From BACL27 sp964203235 (GTDB lineage: Bacteria; Actinomycetota; Acidimicrobiia; Acidimicrobiales; Ilumatobacteraceae), in contig CAXNLE010000001.1 in NCBI GenBank assembly GCA_964203235.1, positions 930,001 through 994,000 of the forward strand: DNA of 64,000 nt, given 5' to 3'. The notes beneath the pieces were generated by a model that had not been told where the DNA came from, did not search any database, and saw only the letters and a program-made list of their open reading frames with translations. This document shows, piece by piece, positions 43,272-51,030 of this stretch. The position numbers and the translations under genes are program-made. The stretch's first letter is position 1; each line of letters opens with the position of its first letter.

Positions 43272-45218
43272 GTGGCACAAAAAATGACGAAGCAAAAATT
43301 CGAGCCCTACGCCCGAATCACAGAGCCAATGGTTCGCGAAAATGGCAAGTTGCGCGTCGCGACTTGGCAAGAAGCATTGTCTAAGGCCGCGACTGGCTTA
43401 GCCACTACGCGAGATGCGTTCTCGCCATCAGCCGTTGGTTTCTTCTCGTGCTCAAAATCGACCAACGAATTGAATTTCATCGCTCAAAAATTTGCTCGTG
43501 CAGTAATTGGCACGAACAACATTGATTCTTGTAATAGAACTTGACACGCCCCTTCGGTGGTCGGTCTGGCCACTGTTTTTGGAGCCGGCGGAGGAACAAG
43601 TTCATACGCCGAAGTAGAAGCTACTGAAGTAGTTGTGTTGTGGGGCTCGAACGCTCGCGAAGCACATCCAATTTACTTTCATCACGTATTACAAGGTGTT
43701 CGTAACGGAGCAAAACTATTCGTAGTTGACCCACGTCGCACTGCTTCGGCAGAGTTCGCGGATCTTTGGCTCGGTCTAAATATTGGCACCGATGTTGCGT
43801 TGTCAAATACGATCGCGCGCGAAATTATTCACGCTGGTTTAGCCAACAAAGAATTCGTTGAAGGTAGCACAACGGGTTTCGTTGAGTACGCAAACTCAGT
43901 TGAAGAATGGACTCTCGAACGCGGCAGTCAAGTAACTGGCGTGCCATTAGATGCAATTCGCGAATTGGCACATGCTTACGCCAAAGCCGGCACTGCTCAA
44001 CTTTGTTGGACACTTGGCATCACAGAACACCACAACGGCGTTGACAATGTTCTTTCGCTTATAAATCTTTCATTGTTGTGCGGTCATGTGGGTCGTACGG
44101 GTGCAGGTCTCAGCCCATTGCGCGGACAAAACAATGTGCAAGGTGGCGGCGACATGGGTGCGCTACCAAACAAATTGCCAGGTTTTCAAGATGTCGTAGA
44201 CGATGTTGCTCGAGCGAAATTTGATCGACTCTGGGGTTGCACGATTCCACCGAAAAATGGTTGGAACCTAACGGAGATGTTTGAAGCAATGGAGCGCGGA
44301 GACCTGCGTGCCGTATTTGTGATTGGCGAAAACCCTGCTCAATCTGAAGCAGACGGAGCACATGCGACACACTTGCTGAAAAATCTTGACTTTTTAGTTG
44401 TACAAGATATTTTCATGACAAAAACAGCCGAACTTGCGGACGTGGTATTACCGGGTTCAGCATCGTGGTGCGAAAGCGACGGCACAGTAACAAACTCTGA
44501 GCGTCGAGTTCAGCGTGTGCGTAAAGCAATCAAGTCGCCAGGCAATGCACGTGACGACATTCGGATCATTCTTGATTTGGCCCGCGAACTGGGACACGAC
44601 TGGAAGTACGAATCATCAGAACAAATTTGGGATGAACTTCGCAGCCTCTCACCGATGCACGCCGGCATGTCGTACAAGCGTCTTGCCGATCTTGGTGGCA
44701 TTCAGTGGCCATGCTTCAGTGAAGACAAACTTGAACCGTCGTTTTTGCATGGCCGTCTTTGGGATAAAGACCCGGCCAAACGTGGTCGCCTCGCACCGTT
44801 CAGCGTTGTCGTTGATGACCCACCAGTTGAAGCAACGACACCTGAGTTTCCGCTGCGCCTAACTACTGGCCGCCGACTTGACTCTTACAACACCGGCGTT
44901 CAAACTCGTGGTTTCGACAGCCCATTGCGTTTCAACGAAACGATCGATGTCTCACCAGAAGATGCAATTAGTTTGGCGATTAAGGAACATGAAATTGTTC
45001 GAGTTAGTTCACTTCGCGGCTCGCTAGAAGTACCAGTGCGTATAGACACAAGTCTGCGACCAGGCCTCGTGTTTATGACTATGCACTCACCTGATCAAGT
45101 GGACACGAACTTGATCACGATTGATGCAACAGATCCGAAATCAGGTACTGCTGAATTCAAAGCAGCTGCAGTAAGGATTGAACGCCTTGAGGCGCGCGTT
45201 CCAGTTGCGGGTGAATAG
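43272..45218 (+). CDS. fdhA: Formate dehydrogenase catalytic subunit with selenocysteine at an in-frame TGA
   Basis: One 648-residue reading frame interrupted by a single TGA at 43542-43544 (residue 91). The GTG at 43272 has CGGAG upstream. The flanks NNIDSCNRT-[Sec]-HAPSVVGL are the active site of molybdopterin formate dehydrogenases, where Sec or Cys binds molybdenum. The frame then continues through AEVEATEVVVLWGSNAREAH to the C-terminal cap domain. A SECIS-like hairpin follows the TGA, so this is recoding, not a pseudogene. The protein lacks the N-terminal Fe-S modules and the first Mo-domain segment, which are encoded at 49,092. It oxidises formate to CO2. No selA, selB, selC, selD or fdhD is in the window. 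Confidence 0.88.
43542..43575 (+). promoter_or_regulatory. UGA selenocysteine codon and bacterial SECIS hairpin
   Basis: The TGA (43542-43544) is followed by an 8-bp stem: 43555-43562 pairs with 43568-43575 (two G-U pairs), closing the 5-nt apical loop GGTCT (43563-43567). E. coli fdhF, from memory, has the same GGUCU loop starting exactly 18 nt after its UGA, as here. The loop is the binding site for SelB. Spacing and loop identity together make selenocysteine insertion very likely. Confidence 0.88.
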
Positions 45219-45255
45219 CTAGATAACTAGCCAATTAACAAGCTAAATAATTAGC
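45218..45255. terminator. Tandem mini-hairpins between convergent genes
   Basis: Two stems with the same ATAA loop: GCTAG/CTAGC (45218-45231) and GCTAA/TTAGC (45242-45255). They span the stop codons of the formate dehydrogenase gene and the convergent MDR gene. The position suits a bidirectional terminator, but the stems are short and A/T-rich and there is no long T-run, so the function is uncertain. Confidence 0.4.
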
Positions 45256-46328
45256 CCGTCAACTAGTTCGGGTACGAGCACAAATTTACCGACATGATTT
45301 TTTTCGAGAAACTCTTGTTGTGCCTTCGCTATTTCTTGCAACGCAAATGTTTTTGCCACTAAAGGCATTATTCGCTTCTGTTCAACATAAGAAACAAGAT
45401 TCGCAAAAACGGGTTCATCCCATGCGGTGCATCCAATTAAACGAAGGTCTTTTAAGTAAAGATCGCGCAAGTCAAAATTGACGATTGGTCCGCCGATTGC
45501 GCCGGAAGAAACATAGCGACCACCGCGACGCAATACTTTTAACATAGACCCAAACGACGGGCCACCAACATTGTCGACTACGAGATCAACTGACTCTTCG
45601 CCAAGAAATTTAATTATGTCGGTGTCACGATCAATAACTTCGTCGGCACCTATCGCGCGAACCTGTTGCATTTTTGACTTGCCGACAATCGCAGTAACTT
45701 TTGCCCCCCGAAGTCTTGCTAGTTGCACCACCGCAGAACCGACACCGCCAGATGCCCCAGCAACCAACACGTGTTCGCCTGCAAGAACTTGCGCGCGATG
45801 CAACATATTTTCTGCTGAGCCGTAGCTACACGGCAGTGAGGCCAACTCCGTGTCGCTCCAATCTGAATTGACTAAGAAAATCTCCGTTGCCGGCACTTTG
45901 ACAAACTGCGCGAACGCCCCATCAAAATCCGAACCCATCCAAATGTTGCGCAGTGAATTAAAGCCATCTGGGCGCATACAGGGTCGCACGATTACACGTG
46001 AGCCAATCAGTTGCGAATCAACATCAGGCGCCACACCGACTACCCGCCCGCAACAATCGGTGCCCTGAATGAACGGAAACGGTGTCGCGGCGTTCCATCC
46101 ACCGTCAACTTTTTGAATCTCTGATTGCGGTTTGTTAGTTGACGCAGTATTTGTGCCTGTAACAACACTTGATGAGTACCAACCGAGTCGGGTATTAATC
46201 TCGGTGTTGTTGACCCCAGCCGCGAGTACTTGCAACAACACTTCGCCAGCGCCAACGACAGGCATCGGCACATCGCAATACACAAGCTTGTCGTAGCCAC
46301 CATTACCAGTCGTGACTACTGCTTTCAT
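45243..46328 (-). CDS. Zinc-type MDR alcohol dehydrogenase / quinone-reductase-like protein
   Basis: About 361 residues from the ATG at 46328 (MKAVVTTGNGG). The medium-chain dehydrogenase fold is clear: GTDCCGRVVGVA in the catalytic domain and VLVAGASGGVGSAVVQLARLRGA in the NAD(P)-binding domain. An insertion of about 30 residues follows the GVNNTEINTRLGWY region. The aldehyde or enone substrate is unknown. It is 13 nt downstream of the 2OG-oxygenase gene. This two-gene minus-strand unit sits inside the formate dehydrogenase cluster. Confidence 0.82.
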   Translation of the reverse strand: MKAVVTTGNGGYDKLVYCDVPMPVVGAGEVLLQVLAAGVNNTEINTRLGWYSSSVVTGTNTASTNKPQSEIQKVDGGWNAATPFPFIQGTDCCGRVVGVAPDVDSQLIGSRVIVRPCMRPDGFNSLRNIWMGSDFDGAFAQFVKVPATEIFLVNSDWSDTELASLPCSYGSAENMLHRAQVLAGEHVLVAGASGGVGSAVVQLARLRGAKVTAIVGKSKMQQVRAIGADEVIDRDTDIIKFLGEESVDLVVDNVGGPSFGSMLKVLRRGGRYVSSGAIGGPIVNFDLRDLYLKDLRLIGCTAWDEPVFANLVSYVEQKRIMPLVAKTFALQEIAKAQQEFLEKNHVGKFVLVPELVDGLII

Positions 46329-46341
46329 AACAAGATCGCGA

Positions 46342-47190
46342 CTAGTCAATTAGTGAATCGGCACGCAAACCCGCGCGCTCAAGATGAATCGGTAACACAC
46401 GACCGTAGAGCTCTTTGGCGCGTTGCGGACTACTGACCATGCCGGGTTCTGCAACATAACTAAAAATTGCGACATAGCGCTTGCGTGAACCTGCCAACGG
46501 TGCGACACGATGCAAAGAATAACGCCCCTTAAAAATCTGCAAATCGCCAGGCTCGAGTTTCAACGTTCTGATCAAATTTTTATCACCATCTAAAACTTTT
46601 TCGACAACCTCATAATTCTCATCGGTTAGTGATCTCACCATCGGGCTGTATTCAAAATCTCCTCCGTGTTCGGCGTTTTGAATCGCCAAAGTCACCGTGA
46701 AATTATTCGTATCGAAGTGCCATGGAAACCCTCCGCCTTCTTCGGCCAAATTCACCGTTACATCTGCCAACGGATCTGCATACGGGAAAAACTTTTCTTC
46801 GCCAAGCACTTCTTTGACAAATGGCGAGAAAGCCGACCAATCAAAAATCGCGCGAAGAATACTTTCGGGGCCAAAGTTATCGGCTGGCACAAATGCATTT
46901 GATCGATCGTAGAAGCGGCGCAATGGATGAGTCAGTGGTAAATCTTCACGATCGTTCAAGAAATATGGATTCGTGCGAGTGAAGTTGCGATGACCGCGTG
47001 ACTCAACTCGGTCACATTCAGTAACTAATTCACTAATTCGCTCTTGTTTTACAAAACCTTTGAGAACCACGCAACCGTCGTCTTGGATTGCCAAATTTGA
47101 TTCTTTAATTAGGGCTTTACGCGCCGAACCAAATTCGTTGATCGGATATCTATCCAAGTCGACGTATTCACTGGCAATGATTTTCACCAT
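46342..47190 (-). CDS. 2OG-Fe(II) oxygenase superfamily protein
   Basis: About 282 residues from the ATG at 47190, which has GGGAG upstream; an earlier in-frame start near 47229 lacks this. The iron ligands are H158-x-D160 (WHFDTNN) and H227 (SLHRVAP), and the 2-oxoglutarate contact is R238. The motif order fits the prolyl-4-hydroxylase/phytanoyl-type bacterial oxygenases. The substrate is unknown; an amine- or amino-acid-derived compound fits the region. It diverges from the NuoEF-like gene at 47,254. Confidence 0.82.
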   Translation of the reverse strand: MVKIIASEYVDLDRYPINEFGSARKALIKESNLAIQDDGCVVLKGFVKQERISELVTECDRVESRGHRNFTRTNPYFLNDREDLPLTHPLRRFYDRSNAFVPADNFGPESILRAIFDWSAFSPFVKEVLGEEKFFPYADPLADVTVNLAEEGGGFPWHFDTNNFTVTLAIQNAEHGGDFEYSPMVRSLTDENYEVVEKVLDGDKNLIRTLKLEPGDLQIFKGRYSLHRVAPLAGSRKRYVAIFSYVAEPGMVSSPQRAKELYGRVLPIHLERAGLRADSLID

Positions 47191-47253
47191 GAAACACTCC
47201 CCAAATAAACGGAACGCAATTGCTAACAAATGATCTTACGGAGAAGTCGTGAG

Positions 47254-49095
47254 TTGAGCGAATTAAGTCGTAAAGTCATAAGCGCAATGGATCTTAAAAT
47301 AGCATCAGCAACGGCAACGGCCGAAGAGAAAAGAGCGGTTGATTCGCTGCTCGGACTTGCCCCAGAGACATCTCAGGGTGGCGAACGAAATGTAACGGGG
47401 CACCGAGTTGCTCACGGTGGCGAATCTCTACGCAGTCTGCGTCATCTTTTACTGCCGACTCTTCATGCCGTCAATGACCAAATCGGCTGGCTAAGTCGCG
47501 GGTCGATTAACTACATTTCACAACGACTTGATATTGCTCCTGCGGATATTTACGGAGTGGCAACTTTTTATGCATTGTTTGATACAAACGAACGCCCTGC
47601 TCGGCAAGTTCATGTTTGCGTTGACCTAGCCTGCCGCGCGATGTCTGGTTGCAAAGAAGATTCGATACCAACAGGGGCAATTGCCTCGCCATGTCTTGGT
47701 GTTTGCGAGCGCGCACCCGCTGTTTTAGTTATAGAGACCGGAGTAACACCTCGTTACGAATTACTCGCGCCGGCAACAGTAGATGACATCACTGACCTTG
47801 TTGCAGGAAAGTCTGCAGGGGCAGAACAAGAAGTTGCAGCCGCCGTGCCACAAGCACCAGATAAATCTTTAGTACTGCTATCTCGTATCGGTCAAGTTGA
47901 TCCGTTGAGCATTGATGATTACATCGCATCTAATGGTTACGTTGCATTGCGTCGAGCAATCGAAATCGGCGCTGAACAAGTGATAACCGAAGTAACCGCA
48001 TCTGGACTCGTCGGTCGCGGCGGTGCGGCTTTCCCGACTGGTCGTAAATGGGCTGCCGTTGCTGGTCAGCCAGTTAAAACTCGTTACTTAATTTGCAATG
48101 CCGATGAATCTGAACCAGGAACATTTAAAGATCGTGTTCTGATGGAAGGTGACCCGTTTGCGCTGGTTGAGGCGATGACGATTGCTGCATTCGCAACTGG
48201 CTGTCAACACGGATGGATCTACTTGCGTGGAGAATATCCGCGAGCACTAAAACATTTGACAAACGCAGTTGAGTCTGCCCGATCACGATCAATGCTTGGT
48301 GAAAATATTTTGGGATCGAGTTTCAGTTTCGACATCACAATTTTTAGAGGGGCCGGCGCTTATATTTGCGGCGAAGAAACTGCCATATTTAATTCAATTG
48401 AGGGATACCGCGGTGAACCTCGCAACAAGCCGCCGTTTCCAGTTGAGGTAGGTCTGTTCGGCAAGCCGACAGTTGTGAATAATGTCGAAACGCTAATAAA
48501 TGTTTTGTCGATAATTGAAAACACGGGCGAGAAATATGCAACTTGGGGCACAGCAGGCTCTAAGGGCAAAAAATTGTTTTGCCTTTCTGGCGCCGTAAAT
48601 AAACCTGGTGTTTACGAAGTTACTTTTGGTGCAACTTTGCGAGAACTCATTGATCTCGCCGGCGGACTGAAAACCGGCTCAGAACTACAGGCTGTGTTGT
48701 TGGGCGGTGCTGCGGGCGGATTTGTCGGCCCACAGGATCTAGACCTCGAACTCACACTTGAAGCCGCTCGCGCAGCAGGTGCGACACTTGGTTCTGGAGT
48801 CGTCATGGTGCTAGATCAAAACGTCGACATGATTGACCAACTGCAACGAATCGCGGCATTTTTTCGTGATGAGTCTTGTGGTCAATGCGTGCCGTGTCGT
48901 GTTGGCACGGTTCGACAACAAGAAGCCCTCGCTCGCCTCATTAAATCTTCTGGCACCAGCAATGCAGCAGTTGATCTGCAACTATTGCGTGATCTTGGCC
49001 AAGTAATGCGTGATGCCAGCATTTGTGGTCTCGGTCAAACTGCGCACAATGCCATTGACTCAGCACTGACACGACTTAAAGTGTTCTCGGCATGA
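47254..49095 (+). CDS. fdhB: Formate dehydrogenase NAD-reducing subunit (NuoE-NuoF fusion)
   Basis: About 613 residues from the TTG at 47254, chosen because GGAGAAG lies 7 nt upstream; an in-frame ATG at 47230 has no binding site. Residues up to about 180 form a NuoE-like [2Fe-2S] domain with the four-cysteine pattern CVDLACRAMSGC and SPCLGVCERAP. The rest is NuoF-like, with NADH/FMN motifs GRGGAAFPTGRKW and GAYICGEETA and the [4Fe-4S] motif CGQCVPC plus a later Cys. Such fusions pass formate-derived electrons to NAD+. It overlaps the next gene by 4 nt (ATGA). Confidence 0.88.
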   Translation: MSELSRKVISAMDLKIASATATAEEKRAVDSLLGLAPETSQGGERNVTGHRVAHGGESLRSLRHLLLPTLHAVNDQIGWLSRGSINYISQRLDIAPADIYGVATFYALFDTNERPARQVHVCVDLACRAMSGCKEDSIPTGAIASPCLGVCERAPAVLVIETGVTPRYELLAPATVDDITDLVAGKSAGAEQEVAAAVPQAPDKSLVLLSRIGQVDPLSIDDYIASNGYVALRRAIEIGAEQVITEVTASGLVGRGGAAFPTGRKWAAVAGQPVKTRYLICNADESEPGTFKDRVLMEGDPFALVEAMTIAAFATGCQHGWIYLRGEYPRALKHLTNAVESARSRSMLGENILGSSFSFDITIFRGAGAYICGEETAIFNSIEGYRGEPRNKPPFPVEVGLFGKPTVVNNVETLINVLSIIENTGEKYATWGTAGSKGKKLFCLSGAVNKPGVYEVTFGATLRELIDLAGGLKTGSELQAVLLGGAAGGFVGPQDLDLELTLEAARAAGATLGSGVVMVLDQNVDMIDQLQRIAAFFRDESCGQCVPCRVGTVRQQEALARLIKSSGTSNAAVDLQLLRDLGQVMRDASICGLGQTAHNAIDSALTRLKVFSA

Positions 49096-50030
49096 GCACA
49101 CAAGTAACCACTGGCCTGCAAGTTCGACGCAGTGTTGAATTAACAATTGATGGTCAAAAAGTTAGCGCACTCGAGGGTTCTACATTGCTCGATGCATGTC
49201 GTGCCTCGGGCAAAGAAATACCAACACTTTGTTATGGCGACACGATCACACCGAAGAATGCTTGCCGAGTTTGCATGGTCGAACTTGAAGGTTCGCGAAC
49301 GCTTGTACCAAGTTGCTCTCGCAAAGTTGAAGCAGGCATGGTTGTCAACACAAATAACGAACGAACCAATCACAGTCGCAAACTCGTGCTTGAGTTGCTC
49401 GGGTCGTCAGTCGATCTTTCACTAACTAAAAATGTTGCCCGCTGGAACGAAGGGTACGGTGCACAGCCTTCACGATTTGGTGCGCCGTCCTATCATCATG
49501 GTGACCGCGATGAGGCAACTACAGGCCATCACCACCAACCCGATGGTTCAACAGCCGAGACAGTTCATCAGCCAGTCAAGGTTGACAACACTCTTTATAT
49601 TCGCGATTATTCAAAATGTATTTTGTGTTACCAGTGTGTTGATGCTTGTGGTGAGCAGTGGCAAAATACTTTTGCAATCACAACTGCCGGACGAGGATTT
49701 GACGCCAGAATCTCGACGGAGTTTGCCGTTGACCTAACCGATTCGGCATGTGTTTACTGCGGTAACTGTATTCAAGTTTGCCCAACAGGTGCGCTGATGT
49801 TTACAAGTGAATACGACATGCGCCAAGACGGCACATGGAACGAACCTGAACAAACTCAGACGGATACGATTTGCCCATATTGCGGTGTCGGTTGTGCGCT
49901 CACCTTGCACGTGCAAGACAACACGATTGTCAAAGTCACCTCACCTAGCGATCATTCAGTAACGCACGGCAACCTCTGCATCAAGGGTCGCTTCGGCTTT
50001 CAACATGTTCAGAACCTCACGGTGGATTAG
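49092..50030 (+). CDS. Formate dehydrogenase alpha N-terminal Fe-S module, encoded as a separate gene
   Basis: A 312-residue protein equal to the front third of a normal FdhA. In order: a [2Fe-2S] domain (PTLCYGD, CRVCMVELEG), a His/acid-rich linker, two [4Fe-4S] clusters (KCILCYQCVDAC and CVYCGNCIQVCP), then the Fe4S4 part of the molybdopterin domain (CPYCGVGC ... LCIKGRFGF). It stops where intact FdhA continues into the segment that starts the gene at 43,272. The two must assemble to form a complete active site. It is translationally coupled to the NuoEF-like gene. Confidence 0.87.
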   Translation: MSTQVTTGLQVRRSVELTIDGQKVSALEGSTLLDACRASGKEIPTLCYGDTITPKNACRVCMVELEGSRTLVPSCSRKVEAGMVVNTNNERTNHSRKLVLELLGSSVDLSLTKNVARWNEGYGAQPSRFGAPSYHHGDRDEATTGHHHQPDGSTAETVHQPVKVDNTLYIRDYSKCILCYQCVDACGEQWQNTFAITTAGRGFDARISTEFAVDLTDSACVYCGNCIQVCPTGALMFTSEYDMRQDGTWNEPEQTQTDTICPYCGVGCALTLHVQDNTIVKVTSPSDHSVTHGNLCIKGRFGFQHVQNLTVD

Positions 50031-50050
50031 ATACAAGAAATATTTACCCC

Positions 50051-51028
50051 ATGAATAAGCGACTGCCGATCGTTGATATCTCGGCATTAGTTATAGATAA
50101 TCGAGAAACTTTAGAATTTACGAAGTCTGCAGAGTTGCTTTACAAAGCGTTGAGTGAAGTCGGCTTTGCGATCATTATCGGCCATCAAGTTGCCGACAAG
50201 ACAGTTTCAGAAATGCGCAATGCAGTCGCCACAGTCTTTGAGACACCGCGAAATATTCTGCTTAAAGACACTGTCATGAAAAACAATTATCGCGGCTTCG
50301 TGCCGTTGGGTTTTTTTACGCCGAACTCAGGCAAAGGTAACGCCGATCAATACGAGGCCTGGAAACTACATAACGAGACCGACCCGAGTGATCAGATTTG
50401 CAAAAACTGCAATCTTTATGGACCAAACAAATGGCCAGATATTGCTCACGACATAAAGACACCAGTTATGAACTACTGGCACGAACTGACTCGCGTTAGC
50501 GAATACTTAATAATTGCGCTATGTAAAGCGCTAGACATCGATGAAAAATACATGCTTGGGTGCATGAAAAGCCCACTGACGAATATGACTTTATTGAATT
50601 ACCCGCCCACACAACCGCTCAGTGATACGTGGGGACAACACCCACATAAAGATTTTAATTTGCTGACATTGCTGGCACACGATCCAGTTGGCGGTTTAGA
50701 AGTTCGCACGCTCGATGATCAATGGATTTCCGCTGAATGCCCACCAAATGGGATGGTTTTGAATGTTGGTGACATGCTCGAACTCTGGAGTGGTGGTCGA
50801 TTGATTTCTACACCACATCGAGTCATCAACCGAACCGGCAAACATCGACAGTCGTTTCCGTTTTTTTCTAAACCCCGATGGGATGTAATTGTGAAACCAC
50901 TACTTGAGCCTTTGGCTAACTTTGATCGGGCTCCACTGCATGTTGGCACAAGTGCCACGAATATCTGGCAATCAAATTGGCCAGACGAAATTTCTCCGGA
51001 CGCGACTCAACATACGAATTACAATTGA
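50051..51028 (+). CDS. 2OG-Fe(II) oxygenase, isopenicillin-N-synthase family
   Basis: A 325-residue oxygenase. The iron ligands are H199-x-D201 (HPHKDFN) and H256 (TPHRVIN), and the 2OG contacts R266/S268 (RQSFP). An N-terminal DIOX_N region contains LSEVGFAIIIGH. The substrate is unknown. It lies 20 nt after the formate dehydrogenase module and 2 nt before the alkylsulfatase-like gene, so it may belong with the sulfatases; some 2OG enzymes cleave alkyl sulfates, but those are of a different (TauD-like) family. Confidence 0.82.
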   Translation: MNKRLPIVDISALVIDNRETLEFTKSAELLYKALSEVGFAIIIGHQVADKTVSEMRNAVATVFETPRNILLKDTVMKNNYRGFVPLGFFTPNSGKGNADQYEAWKLHNETDPSDQICKNCNLYGPNKWPDIAHDIKTPVMNYWHELTRVSEYLIIALCKALDIDEKYMLGCMKSPLTNMTLLNYPPTQPLSDTWGQHPHKDFNLLTLLAHDPVGGLEVRTLDDQWISAECPPNGMVLNVGDMLELWSGGRLISTPHRVINRTGKHRQSFPFFSKPRWDVIVKPLLEPLANFDRAPLHVGTSATNIWQSNWPDEISPDATQHTNYN

Positions 51029-51030
51029 GT

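Noticed and set aside
43272..43544. Short ORF ending at a TGA, as if the formate dehydrogenase gene were a pseudogene or two genes
   Set aside because: The frame continues without shift, the TGA falls on the Sec/Cys active-site position, and a SECIS-like hairpin with the expected loop and spacing follows.
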